From Lachnospiraceae bacterium (lineage in GTDB: Bacteria > Bacillota > Clostridia > Lachnospirales > Lachnospiraceae): 37,942 nucleotides of DNA. The notes beneath the pieces were generated by a model. The model saw only the letters and a list, made by a program, of their open reading frames with translations, was not told the DNA's origin and did no database searches. Location: the NCBI GenBank assembly GCA_022779165.1, contig JALFTO010000114.1, forward strand, positions 1-37,942. The letters are read 5' to 3'. Below are positions 8,169 through 16,940 of this stretch, piece after piece. The position numbers were made by a program, and so were the translations under genes. Numbering within the stretch: the first letter of the stretch is position 1; each line of letters begins with the position of its first letter.

Positions 8169-8903
8169 CTACTCTCCAATTCTATTCTGTCTCATTTCTC
8201 TTTCCTGTGCAAAGATATAACGGATGATCTTCTCGCGTTCCCCCTGCCTCATTCCGACATATTCCGCCCGATGCATATACTCGCCGATCCGGTTTTCCAC
8301 CGGCTCACTGCTCAATATCCTGGCACAGACCACATGCTCACTGTCCAGCACAAATCTGCAGAAGATCCAGTTGTCCACCTCATACCGATGAGAGGCGATA
8401 AAACGAATGCCTCCGCCACTGATATCGGCGATCCTGCTCTGATCAAACGGAATTTTGCCCATGTCCATAACAGTACGCCCACCACCGATCAGTGCTCTCT
8501 CCTCCTCCGTGAGAGGTCTGTCACGCATTTCGATCGAGCAGTTCAGTCTGTAATAATCCCTGCGCTGATGCTTCTTCAACTCTCCGGTAAGTTCAACCAG
8601 CACGATAAACATATTGCCGCTCTTATAACGGTCGGCCACTCTGACCGGTGCCTGGTACATGCTGCTCTCACTGTAAAAGAACACATTATACTCACTGTCT
8701 GTCTGAAGGAGCACAAGTCTGGTTCCTTCCATCGGCATATATACCTCAACGGTTCCGTCTTCCCTGACATCGCACACCTTGCTCAGATAGGTCTTCTCCT
8801 TTTCCTGCTCCTGCCCCTGTATCTTTTTGGTTTCTTCTTTTTTTAACGGAATAAACTCTACCTTCATTCCCGGTCTTACTACTTTTTTTACCAATGTATC
8901 CAT
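8169..8903 (-). CDS. PilZ-domain c-di-GMP-binding flagellar brake protein (YcgR/MotI-like)
   Basis: This 244-residue protein probably binds cyclic di-GMP and slows or stops the flagellar motor, as YcgR does in enterics and MotI (DgrA, formerly YpfA) does in B. subtilis. An N-terminal YcgR-type beta domain (about 10-105) precedes a PilZ domain. The PilZ signature is complete: Arg115-x-x-x-Arg119 in QRRDYYRLNC and Asp160-x-Ser-x-x-Gly165 in DISGGG, so ligand binding is expected. I choose the ATG at 8903, which shares its first base with the flhG stop (TGATG); a GTG at 8921 is less likely. It lies between flhG and cheB, a position with no gene in B. subtilis fla/che, which ties the brake to the operon that supplies its likely target, MotA. 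Confidence 0.9.
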   Translation of the reverse strand: MDTLVKKVVRPGMKVEFIPLKKEETKKIQGQEQEKEKTYLSKVCDVREDGTVEVYMPMEGTRLVLLQTDSEYNVFFYSESSMYQAPVRVADRYKSGNMFIVLVELTGELKKHQRRDYYRLNCSIEMRDRPLTEEERALIGGGRTVMDMGKIPFDQSRIADISGGGIRFIASHRYEVDNWIFCRFVLDSEHVVCARILSSEPVENRIGEYMHRAEYVGMRQGEREKIIRYIFAQEREMRQNRIGE

Positions 8904-9796
8904 CACTTTTGTCCACCCCACTGCATGCCGCTGATAATATGTGAAAAAAACGCTGCCATTCCTCTTTTCTGCAATCCCTGGTTCAGTTCACGGTTCATCA
9001 GATCCGCTGCGATCCGCTCATATGCCAGTGCCGATTTTGCCCGCGGATTCTGGAGTGATACCGGCATCTGCTGCATAACCGCTTTGGCAAGCTGCGCATC
9101 ATACGGTATCGAACCCTGATATTGAAGCGGTAGTTTCAGATATCTCGACACAACCGCATTCAGCTTATTGTACAGATTTTTGCCTTCCTCCTCCGAGTCG
9201 ACACGGTTCGCGATCACCTTTACCCTGCTCATCTCCCGGTTGAAACGCGGATGTCTGTTCAGCGCTTTTAGCAGAGAATAGGAATCTGTGATGGAGGTCG
9301 GCTCCGGCGTTGTCACAAGCAGGATCTCCCCACTCGCCACAAGGAATTCCAGCACGGCATCCGAGATTCCGGCTCCCGTATCCACAATAATAATATCGGC
9401 AATCGTGTCAAGTTCCGCAAGATTCCGGATGATATATTCCAGATAGTCCCTGCTCAGATTGGAAAGCCCCGCAATACCGCTTCCCCCTGAGATAAAGCCG
9501 ACTTCTCCCGGCCCCCAAGTGATGATCTCCCTGATATTTTTTCCCTGATAGATCAGATCGCCCAAATTGTATTTCGGCACTGCGCCAAACATAATCTCAA
9601 TATTGGCAAGTCCGAAATCCGCATCCAGAATGATGACTCTCTGTCCCATTCTTCTCATCTGGATTGCAAGATTAATGGAGGTATTGGATTTCCCCACACC
9701 GCCTTTTCCGCTCGTCACCGCAATGACTCTGGCAAGAGGTTTCTGATTGATCGGATTTGCTTTTATGATATTGCGCAATTGTTCTGCCTGGTCCAT
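8903..9796 (-). CDS. flhG: MinD-like ATPase FlhG (YlxH), flagellar number/placement regulator
   Basis: FlhG is a ParA/MinD-family ATPase that works with the GTPase FlhF to set flagellar number and location and helps C-ring assembly. The 297-residue protein has the deviant Walker A motif SGKGGVGKSNTSINLA, DADFGLANIEIMFG as the switch I region and VDTGAG as Walker B. The N-terminus carries D2-Q-A-E-Q-L-R8, the DQAxxLR helix known to activate the FlhF GTPase, so functional coupling with the adjacent flhF is expected. The C-terminal ~20 residues are amphipathic and may bind membrane as in MinD. The ATG at 9796 has GGGAG 7 bases upstream, 14 bases after flhF. Confidence 0.95.
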   Translation of the reverse strand: MDQAEQLRNIIKANPINQKPLARVIAVTSGKGGVGKSNTSINLAIQMRRMGQRVIILDADFGLANIEIMFGAVPKYNLGDLIYQGKNIREIITWGPGEVGFISGGSGIAGLSNLSRDYLEYIIRNLAELDTIADIIIVDTGAGISDAVLEFLVASGEILLVTTPEPTSITDSYSLLKALNRHPRFNREMSRVKVIANRVDSEEEGKNLYNKLNAVVSRYLKLPLQYQGSIPYDAQLAKAVMQQMPVSLQNPRAKSALAYERIAADLMNRELNQGLQKRGMAAFFSHIISGMQWGGQK

Positions 9797-9810
9797 ATAA
9801 TACTCCCGTT

Positions 9811-11028
9811 CTATTGTTTTTTCCCGCCCAGAAGCAGTTTCACCGTCTTCTGGGGATTGAATTTCTCTATGTCATCCGGCACATTCTGCCCGTATGTAAC
9901 GTAGGATAATGCTGCCCCCGTATACAGCTTCAGATTCAGAAGATTGCCCAGTGCCGTCGTCTCATCCAGTTTGGTAAAGATCAGCCTGTAATCCGTCATG
10001 TCCATATAGGTTTCCGCGATATTGATCAGATCCCTGTATTTTGTCGTGGCACTCACCACGAGGAACACTTCCTTCTCCACCTTTCCGTCCACGGAATGGA
10101 TAAACTGGTTCATATTTTCCCGCTGCACCTCATTGTGATGGGAGTGGCCTGCCGTATCCACCATGATATAGTCATAATCATGCAGATCCTGCAATGCCGC
10201 CAGGGCTTCCTCCGCCGAATAGATCACGCGGAACGGAACATCCAGAATATTCGCATAGGTGCGAAGTTGTTCCACCGCCGCGATGCGGTAGGTGTCTGCT
10301 GTGAGCAGTGCCACCTTCTTCTTTTCCTCCACCCGGAAATAGGATGCCAGTTTGGCGATGGTTGTCGTCTTGCCCACGCCGGTCGGGCCGACAAAGAAAA
10401 GCATCTTCGGTCCGTTCTCCGCCGGTGTGATCGTCATAGGCTTGCCAAACTTTAAAATCATCTTCTGATAAACCCCGGCCAAAACCTGATCCATCGGCAG
10501 ATTTGTCTTACTGTTTTTCTCGATCTCATCTATGATCTGATTGGCATACTTCTCATTGACTTCATTTTCCAGCATGGTATTGTAAAGGAGCTTCATAAAT
10601 ACCACAGATTCAGAGTCTTCGCCCTCTTCTGTATCCGCTTCTTTCTTTTCCTCCTCCGGCTCCTTTAACTTCTCAGCGAGGAAGTTCTGCAGACTGTCCA
10701 GCTTCTCCTCAAGCACTTTTCCGTTTCCCGCTTCCTCCGCAGATTCCGGCAGAATGTCCCTGTTTGCAACAGGCGCACTCTCCCGCCTTGCAGGCTCTGT
10801 CAAAAGTGTCGCCGCCTGACTCTTCAGAGGTTCTCTCCGCTGCATTCCCCTCTCCACGTCATCTTCAAGCGCCACCGTCACCTCGACCTGTTTTGATCTA
10901 AACAGCGCAAACAGCCCTTTCTTCTTGACATTACGCACATTCATGATCACAACGCCCGCTCCCAGTTCCTTCTTTGCCTGCTCCACAGCGTCCGCTTCTG
11001 TTTTTGCCTGATACTTTTTGATAATCAT
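9811..11028 (-). CDS. flhF: SRP-family GTPase FlhF
   Basis: FlhF is the third SRP-type GTPase, with Ffh and FtsY; it recruits early flagellar parts to the correct site on the membrane. The 405-residue protein has a basic N-terminal B domain (about 1-60), an acidic linker (about 60-140), an N domain and a C-terminal NG GTPase. The P-loop is GPTGVGKTTTIAKLA (from 214), ADTYRIAAVEQLRTYA is the next SRP signature, and TKLDET (from 352) gives base specificity. The G3 motif reads DTAGHS (291-296) rather than the usual DTAGR. The start is one base past the flhA stop. It is directly followed by its activator flhG. Confidence 0.95.
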   Translation of the reverse strand: MIIKKYQAKTEADAVEQAKKELGAGVVIMNVRNVKKKGLFALFRSKQVEVTVALEDDVERGMQRREPLKSQAATLLTEPARRESAPVANRDILPESAEEAGNGKVLEEKLDSLQNFLAEKLKEPEEEKKEADTEEGEDSESVVFMKLLYNTMLENEVNEKYANQIIDEIEKNSKTNLPMDQVLAGVYQKMILKFGKPMTITPAENGPKMLFFVGPTGVGKTTTIAKLASYFRVEEKKKVALLTADTYRIAAVEQLRTYANILDVPFRVIYSAEEALAALQDLHDYDYIMVDTAGHSHHNEVQRENMNQFIHSVDGKVEKEVFLVVSATTKYRDLINIAETYMDMTDYRLIFTKLDETTALGNLLNLKLYTGAALSYVTYGQNVPDDIEKFNPQKTVKLLLGGKKQ

Positions 11029-11029
11029 C

Positions 11030-13063
11030 TTATGCTGTCACCATCCCAACCGATTGTAGTTCCACGTTCGATTCGATCTCATTATAAGATACGACAATTA
11101 AATCCCTGAAGTAATCCTCTGTAAGCTTTTTAAAGTACATCCGCACAATGGGAGACGTGATGATAATCGGATTTTTCCCGAGATCCTCCAGTTTCTTTGT
11201 CTCCGTCTCCACGGATGCAACGATCCTTTTGGTTCTGTCCGGATCCAATGTCAGATAAGAGCCCTGCTCCGTCTGTTTCACACTCGCCATGATTTCCTGC
11301 TCGACCTTAGGATCCAGTGTCACGACACTGGTTGTTTCATTCTGAGGGAAAAACTTATTGGAGATCGCACGTTTCAAGGCCTGCCGTACATACTCCGTCA
11401 GGATATCCGTATCCCGCGTGGTCGGTGCATAATCCGCCAGCGTCTCAAAGATTGTCTGCAGATCCCTGATGGAGATTCCTTCCTTCAGCAGATTCTGCAA
11501 TACCTTCTGGATCTCACCAAGCCCAAGCAGCTTCGGCACCAGCTCGTCCACGAGCACCGCATTGTTTTCTTTCAGATTGTTGATCAGGTTCTGCACATCC
11601 TGTCTTCCGAGCAGCTCCGCAATATGCTGTCTGATGATCTCCGTCAGATGTGTTGCAATGATGGACGGGGGATCCACCACCGTATATCCCAGACTTTCCG
11701 CCCGCTCACGCTGATTCTCGGTGATCCAGATTGCCGGCAGATGGAAGGAAGGCTCAAACGTCGGGATTCCCGTGATCTCCTCCTCAACAAAGCCGGGATT
11801 CATTGCCATATAGTGATCAAACAGAATCTCGCCCTCGCTCACCTGAATCCCTTTGATCTTGATGATATACTGATTCGGATTTAACTGGATATTATCTCTC
11901 AAACGGATGATCGGTACCACGGCCCCCAGTTCCAGCGCCACCTGTCTACGAATCATAACAACACGATCCAACAGGTCGCCGCCCTGATTCACATCAGCCA
12001 GCGGAATGATTCCGTAACCGAATTCCAGTTCGATCGGATCCACCTGCAGCAGGGAGGTCACATTCTCCGGCTGTCTGATCTCCTCCGCCGCAGCCTCTTC
12101 CTCCTCTACCTTACTCTCGATATTGGCGGTCTCGATCGTTCCCGAGATCACCCTGCCGGTGATGATAAAGGAAAAACCAAGCACCAGGAAAAGAACGATA
12201 TTCAAAGGAGTCAGTACACCTAACGCCACAAGCGTACCGCCCACAAAATACAGTACCTTCGGCACACCAAAGAGCTGCTTTACAAGCACGGAACCGAAAT
12301 CGGCATCTTTACTGCCCTTCGTGACAAGGATACCTGTCGACAGAGAGATCAGAAGGGACGGGATCTGGCTCACCAGACCGTCACCGATCGTCAGGATCGC
12401 ATACTTGTTCAATGCGGCATTCATGTCCATGCCGCCGCGCAGCATTCCCATCGCAATACCGCCGATGATATTGACCGCAGTGATCAATAGACCTGCAGTC
12501 GCGTCTCCTTTTACGTATTTCACAGCACCATCCATGGAGCCGAAGAAACTGGACTCCTGCTGGATCTTGTCACGTCTTGCCTTGGCCTCTTCATCGTTGA
12601 TGGCTCCCGTATTCAGATCGGCATCGATCGCCCTCTGCTTACCGGGCATGGCATCCAGAGTGAATCTGGCGGTTACCTCAGCGACACGCTCGGAACCTTT
12701 GTTGATCACCATGAACTGAATCAGGATCATGATGACGAATATGATGGCGCCTATGATCAGGTCTCCGCCGCCCACGAAATTGCCGAATGTCTGTACCACG
12801 TTCCCGGGATCTCCCGTCGTCAGGATCAGACGTGTGGATGATACATTCAGCGAGATACGAAAAATCGTGGTGAACAGAAGGATCGTCGGAAAGAACGACA
12901 TCTCCAGAACTTCCTTGGCAAACATACAGCCAAACATGATTGCGAACGCGACCGACATATTGATCGCAAGCAAAACATCGAGAAGTGCGGAAGGAATGGG
13001 AATGATGAACATGCAAAAAGCGGCAAGGATGTACAATGCCACACCGATATCTGCCTTTTTCAT
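11030..13063 (-). CDS. flhA: Flagellar export gate protein FlhA
   Basis: FlhA is the large export-gate subunit that couples the proton motive force to secretion of flagellar proteins and docks chaperone-substrate complexes. With the ATG at 13063 it is 677 residues, starting MKKADIGVALYILA. The AGGAGGG site is 6 bases from this codon but would abut the upstream in-frame ATG at 13069. About eight membrane helices occupy the first ~310 residues. The family signature appears as RVAEVTARFTLDAMPGKQ followed by AIDADLNTG. After a Glu-rich linker (EEEEAAAEE) comes the large cytoplasmic domain. The length is normal for FlhA. It lies between flhB and flhF, as in Bacillus. Confidence 0.97.
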   Translation of the reverse strand: MKKADIGVALYILAAFCMFIIPIPSALLDVLLAINMSVAFAIMFGCMFAKEVLEMSFFPTILLFTTIFRISLNVSSTRLILTTGDPGNVVQTFGNFVGGGDLIIGAIIFVIMILIQFMVINKGSERVAEVTARFTLDAMPGKQRAIDADLNTGAINDEEAKARRDKIQQESSFFGSMDGAVKYVKGDATAGLLITAVNIIGGIAMGMLRGGMDMNAALNKYAILTIGDGLVSQIPSLLISLSTGILVTKGSKDADFGSVLVKQLFGVPKVLYFVGGTLVALGVLTPLNIVLFLVLGFSFIITGRVISGTIETANIESKVEEEEAAAEEIRQPENVTSLLQVDPIELEFGYGIIPLADVNQGGDLLDRVVMIRRQVALELGAVVPIIRLRDNIQLNPNQYIIKIKGIQVSEGEILFDHYMAMNPGFVEEEITGIPTFEPSFHLPAIWITENQRERAESLGYTVVDPPSIIATHLTEIIRQHIAELLGRQDVQNLINNLKENNAVLVDELVPKLLGLGEIQKVLQNLLKEGISIRDLQTIFETLADYAPTTRDTDILTEYVRQALKRAISNKFFPQNETTSVVTLDPKVEQEIMASVKQTEQGSYLTLDPDRTKRIVASVETETKKLEDLGKNPIIITSPIVRMYFKKLTEDYFRDLIVVSYNEIESNVELQSVGMVTA

Positions 13064-13097
13064 CTCCATCCCTCCTTTGCCTTTTTATTTCTTTATC

Positions 13098-14207
13098 CTA
13101 TATTTTCCCCTGCATCTGATAAACCATGGCGAGCACCTCCGCCACTGCCTGATATAACTCCGGCGGAACCATCTCGCCGATCTCGACATTGGCATAGAGC
13201 ATACGGGCAAGCGGCTTGTTCTCCACGATCTCAACGCCGTGTTCTCTCGCCGTTTCCTTGATCTTCTGTGCCAGATAATCTTCCCCCTTTGCCGTGACCA
13301 CGGGCGCCGAATACTGCTCCGGATCATACTTGACCGCCACCGCATAATGCGTCGGGTTGGTGATGACAACATCCGCCTCCGGCACCGCTTCCATCATTCT
13401 CCTTCTGGAGACCTCGCGCATCTTCTGCCGGATCTTTCCTTTGATCTGCGGATCTCCCTCGGCATTCTTCATTTCTTCCTTGACTTCCTGCTTGGTCATT
13501 TTCATATCTTCCGAAAATTTCCATCTCTGGTACAGGAAATCCGCAAAGGCAATGATCATATAAAGCGCCGAGATCTTGATCCCCAGATTGATCACCGTAT
13601 CTCCGATATAAGTGATCGCCTGCATAAGCGGCATATCATACATAAGTAAAAGCGCTCCGATCTGATCCCTGAGCGTCTGATATGCGACCCAGCCGATCAG
13701 TGCAATCTTGCAGATGGATTTGAACAATTCCACAAGCGACTTGGCAGAAAAAATCTTCTGCATGCCCTTGATCGGATTGAATTTGCTGAGTTTCGGCTGC
13801 ATCGGCTTGAAGGTCGGCTTCCATTTGACCTGAATGACATCAGCGATAAATGCCACCAAAAAGCCGACGATCAGGAAAGGCGCCATCATTTTCAGCATAT
13901 CAAACAGAACATTTCGCATCAATGTATAGAGCATTGCAAACGGAATATTCCCGTCATAGAACTTGACCGCTTCCGGGATTCTACCGTATATCATGGAAAA
14001 GCTGCTCAAGAAACTGCTCCCGAGCAAACCGACCGCCACCTTGGCCACGAGAAACGCTGCCAGAAGTGACAATCCCATATTCACTTCCCTTGACTTGGCA
14101 ACCTGCCCCTCTTTTCTGGCATCTTCCAGCTTTTTCTGTGTGGCAGGCTCCGTCTTCTCTCCGCCGGGACCATCCTTGGCAAAGAACTGAAGTTCATATG
14201 CCAGCAT
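13098..14207 (-). CDS. flhB: Flagellar export specificity switch protein FlhB
   Basis: FlhB is the export-gate subunit that switches substrate class from rod/hook to filament type after contact with FliK. The product is 369 residues from the ATG at 14207, which overlaps the fliR stop (TGATG); a TTG one codon upstream is less likely. The N-terminus has the conserved GEKTEPATQKKLEDARKEGQ stretch, followed by four membrane helices. The autocleavage motif NPTH is present (Asn284-Pro285) in VITNPTHYAVAVKY, so self-cleavage between Asn and Pro is expected. fliK is in the same cluster. No anomaly seen. Confidence 0.97.
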   Translation of the reverse strand: MLAYELQFFAKDGPGGEKTEPATQKKLEDARKEGQVAKSREVNMGLSLLAAFLVAKVAVGLLGSSFLSSFSMIYGRIPEAVKFYDGNIPFAMLYTLMRNVLFDMLKMMAPFLIVGFLVAFIADVIQVKWKPTFKPMQPKLSKFNPIKGMQKIFSAKSLVELFKSICKIALIGWVAYQTLRDQIGALLLMYDMPLMQAITYIGDTVINLGIKISALYMIIAFADFLYQRWKFSEDMKMTKQEVKEEMKNAEGDPQIKGKIRQKMREVSRRRMMEAVPEADVVITNPTHYAVAVKYDPEQYSAPVVTAKGEDYLAQKIKETAREHGVEIVENKPLARMLYANVEIGEMVPPELYQAVAEVLAMVYQMQGKI

Positions 14208-14992
14208 CAAACCATTCCCTCCATCATAGCCGTCACGATCGACCGCATCTCTTTGAAAACAAACTCTGTTGCTCCCGGAAGCATGGACACCGTAAAAAAC
14301 ATCACCATCAACCCGACAAGCAGTTTCAACTGAATCCCGACGGAAAACATATTCATCTGCGGCGCCGTCTTGGCGAGGATCCCCAGCACGGCATTTAATA
14401 TAAAGATCGCCGCAAACACCGGCAGCGCGATCCGGAAGCCGATCGTGATATATTCCCCCATGAACCGGACCAGCGACTGTGTCAGGCTGTCGCTCTTAAA
14501 TACCGCGCCACTGATCGGAATCAGATGATAGCTGTCGGCGAGCGCCTTCAGCAGGAACTGATACATCCCCGTAATCAGCAGGATCAGCATCGTGATATAC
14601 TGCAAAAAGACACCGCTTATGCTGGTGTTCTCCCTCGTTGTCGGATCCATCATATTGACCATGGACAGACCGATATTCATATCCATGAGCCTTCCGGCAA
14701 AATTCACAATGGAAGTACAAAGCTGGGCGCCGAAACCGATCAGGAGTCCGGTGAGTGCCTCCTTCATCACGATCACTCCGTATCCCCAGACCGTCTGGTA
14801 AGACAATCTGACATGCGGAACCGACGGAATGTGATAAAGCACCATCGAGATAAAGAATCCCAGACCGATCTTTACCCTCCTGGGCACATTATTCATGCCG
14901 AAAAAGGGAGCCACATAGATAAAACAGGTCACCCGCACCAGAATCAGCAGAAAATATTCCAGTTCTTCCAGCGAAAACGTATAATCAATCAT
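14207..14992 (-). CDS. fliR: Flagellar export gate protein FliR
   Basis: FliR is a membrane subunit of the flagellar type III export gate, forming the helical core with FliP and FliQ. The 261-residue protein has about six hydrophobic segments. It shows family features such as LVRVTCFIYVAPFFG near the N-terminus, the GFGAQLCTSIVNFAGRLMDM region in the middle, and PVFAAIFILNAVLGILAKTA followed by PQMNMFSVG near the end. It starts 4 bases after the fliQ stop, with AGGTAG as a modest ribosome binding site, and its end overlaps the flhB start. Length and order (fliP-fliQ-fliR-flhB-flhA) are standard. Confidence 0.96.
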   Translation of the reverse strand: MIDYTFSLEELEYFLLILVRVTCFIYVAPFFGMNNVPRRVKIGLGFFISMVLYHIPSVPHVRLSYQTVWGYGVIVMKEALTGLLIGFGAQLCTSIVNFAGRLMDMNIGLSMVNMMDPTTRENTSISGVFLQYITMLILLITGMYQFLLKALADSYHLIPISGAVFKSDSLTQSLVRFMGEYITIGFRIALPVFAAIFILNAVLGILAKTAPQMNMFSVGIQLKLLVGLMVMFFTVSMLPGATEFVFKEMRSIVTAMMEGMV

Positions 14993-14996
14993 ACTG

Positions 14997-15266
14997 CTAC
15001 CTGATATATAAGCTGAAATTAGACCAAAGTTCGTTCATATAACCGACAATCTGATTCAGGATCCAATGTCCCATTAACATCATGCCTAAGAATACACAGA
15101 GTATCTTGGGAACAAAAGTCAAAGTCTGCTCCTGTATGGATGTAGCCGTCTGAAAAACACTGACGATCAGACCGACTGCCAGCGATATCAAAAGCAATGG
15201 TGCCGAACACTTGATGATCAGGTACAACGCCTCTCTCGCAATATCTGTTACTGTCTCAACTGTCAT
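14997..15266 (-). CDS. fliQ: Flagellar export gate protein FliQ
   Basis: FliQ is a small subunit of the flagellar type III export gate. The 89-residue product has two long hydrophobic helices (about 15-40 and 52-77). They are linked by the conserved segment FQTATSIQEQTLTFVPK, which is characteristic of FliQ and its injectisome relatives. The ATG at 15266 is preceded by GGGAGTG. It lies between fliP and fliR, with a 47-base gap to fliP and 4 bases to fliR. Length is typical for the family (about 87-90). Confidence 0.96.
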   Translation of the reverse strand: MTVETVTDIAREALYLIIKCSAPLLLISLAVGLIVSVFQTATSIQEQTLTFVPKILCVFLGMMLMGHWILNQIVGYMNELWSNFSLYIR

Positions 15267-15313
15267 TTCTTCACTCCCTCAAACCTGACATATTACGGTT
15301 GCAGATCCTATCT

Positions 15314-16183
15314 TCAGTAAAATGTCTTGACAAGACTGCCGATCACCAGATTCCATCCGTCCGCAAGCACAAACAGCAGAATCTTGAACGGCATGGAGAT
15401 CGTTGTAGGCGGCAGCATCATCATCCCCATGCTCATCAGCACGGATGCCACCACCATATCAATGATAATAAAAGGAATATAAATCAGGAATCCGATGATA
15501 AATGCCGTTCTGAGTTCACTGATAATAAAACTCGGGATCAATACGGAAGTCGGAATCCCCTCGAGGCTTCCGTCCCATTCCGTCTCCGATATCTCCATAA
15601 ACAAACGCACATCCTTCACCTGCGTCTGTCCGTACATAAACTCACGCAAAGGTTCAAGCCCTGCGGAAATCGCCTCCTCCTGTGTGATCTCCCCACGGTC
15701 AAAAGGTTGCAGCGCCGTCTCGTTGATCTCAGCGACTATCGGCTGCATGATAAAAAATGTCAAAAACAGGGATAACCCGATCAACACCATATTAGGCGGT
15801 GATGTCTGTGTACCGAGCGCCGTCCTTGTAAAGTGCAGGGCAATGATAATTCGAGTAAAGGAAGTCAGCATCATGATCAGCATCGGTGCGATCGCGATCA
15901 TGGTCAGTGTGATCAGAATCCTCACCGGACCGGCCGTTGTACCGTTCCCGTTGTTGTATGTAATTGTCAGATTGTTGGCAACATTGAGTTCCTTCAAATC
16001 CTCCGGACTATCCGATGTACCCGGCTCATTGATATTGGTCCTGGTATCCGTCTCTCCCGTAAGATTTGACACATGTTCCGTAGCATACACCGTCGTATGG
16101 TCGGTGATAAACAATATGCCCACTGTAACCAGCAGGCATAATACCGTCATGAATTTTCTCATACCAAAAAATCTTTTCATCAT
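15314..16183 (-). CDS. fliP: Flagellar export gate protein FliP
   Basis: FliP forms the pentameric core of the flagellar export gate. The 289-residue precursor begins with a basic stretch and a hydrophobic segment (about residues 10-32) ending near TTVYATEH. This fits the cleaved signal peptide known for FliP. A polar region of ~45 residues precedes the membrane part. Typical features are ILITLTMIAIAPMLIMMLTSF, RTALGTQTSPPNMVLIGLSL and DMVVASVLMSMGMMMLPP. The start may be either of two adjacent ATGs at 16183 and 16180; neither has a strong ribosome binding site. It follows fliO by 13 bases. Confidence 0.96.
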   Translation of the reverse strand: MMKRFFGMRKFMTVLCLLVTVGILFITDHTTVYATEHVSNLTGETDTRTNINEPGTSDSPEDLKELNVANNLTITYNNGNGTTAGPVRILITLTMIAIAPMLIMMLTSFTRIIIALHFTRTALGTQTSPPNMVLIGLSLFLTFFIMQPIVAEINETALQPFDRGEITQEEAISAGLEPLREFMYGQTQVKDVRLFMEISETEWDGSLEGIPTSVLIPSFIISELRTAFIIGFLIYIPFIIIDMVVASVLMSMGMMMLPPTTISMPFKILLFVLADGWNLVIGSLVKTFY

Positions 16184-16196
16184 TTCGTTTCAGCGC

Positions 16197-16559
16197 CTAC
16201 TTCTTTTGTTTTCTGTCTATGACTTTTTCCAGAATCTCCCTGAACCCCGCCGTCTGGTTTTCTCCGGGAGTTTCAAACCGCAGTTCTTCCTCTGACAGTT
16301 CAACAATCTTTGTGACTGTATCCTTGCACACAGCAACCGCCACAAATCTAAGCCCTATTTTCACAATCTGAATGTAAGCATTCGGCGCAATCTTGCAGGT
16401 TTCCAATACCTGAATGTTACTTCCTTCCTGTCTGGTCTTCTGGAAATTCGCGATCCATCGCGTCGTGATGTATGTAATCGCCAGAACAACACAGAACAGA
16501 ACCAGCACAGTCAAAAACTGCACGAAGGATTCCCCGCTGCCTCCTGAAATGAGCAACAT
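16197..16559 (-). CDS. fliO: Flagellar biosynthetic protein FliO (FliZ in Bacillus)
   Basis: FliO is a bitopic membrane protein that helps FliP assemble into the export gate. The 120-residue product has one membrane helix (about 12-35), then a cytoplasmic beta-rich domain with the usual pattern IQVLETCKIAPNAYIQIVKI and VAVCKDTVTKIVELSEEEL. Sequence conservation in this family is low, so identification rests on topology, size and the cheY-fliO-fliP order shared with B. subtilis (where the gene is called fliZ). Its ATG overlaps the stop of the CheY gene by one base (TAATG). It lacks the long extracellular N-terminal region of the Bacillus protein. Confidence 0.88.
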   Translation of the reverse strand: MLLISGGSGESFVQFLTVLVLFCVVLAITYITTRWIANFQKTRQEGSNIQVLETCKIAPNAYIQIVKIGLRFVAVAVCKDTVTKIVELSEEELRFETPGENQTAGFREILEKVIDRKQKK

Positions 16560-16921
16560 TATCCTACAACCTTCTTTACCGCCTCAAGTACACGGTCAGC
16601 CTGGAACGGCTTCACAATAAAGTCTTTTGCTCCTGCCTGGATGGATTCGATTACCATCGCCTGCTGTCCCATTGCGGAACACATGATGATCGTAGCAGAC
16701 GGATCGGAAGCTTTGATCTTCTTCAGTGCCTGAATTCCGTCCATCTCCGGCATGGTAATGTCCATAAGTACCAGATCAGGCTTGAGCTCAGCGTATTTCT
16801 CCACCGCTTTCTGTCCGTTTTCAGCCTCACCGGCAACATTATATCCGTTTTTGGTCAGGATATCCTTGATCATCATTCGCATAAATGCTGCATCGTCACA
16901 AATTAAAATATTTTTTGCCAT
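16559..16921 (-). CDS. cheY: Chemotaxis response regulator CheY
   Basis: This single-domain receiver (120 residues) is phosphorylated by CheA and binds the motor switch. The acidic pair is Asp9-Asp10, the phospho-acceptor is Asp54 in VLMDITMPEMDG, the switch Ser82 is in IIMCSAMGQQ, and Lys104 is in FIVKPF. There is no output domain. It lies between fliY and fliO, exactly where cheY lies in B. subtilis, and near CheC and FliY, which carry phosphatase motifs likely to act on it. No other CheY is present in this window, so this is the most likely partner of CheA. Confidence 0.96.
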   Translation of the reverse strand: MAKNILICDDAAFMRMMIKDILTKNGYNVAGEAENGQKAVEKYAELKPDLVLMDITMPEMDGIQALKKIKASDPSATIIMCSAMGQQAMVIESIQAGAKDFIVKPFQADRVLEAVKKVVG

Positions 16922-16940
16922 ATCTTTTCACTCCTATTAT

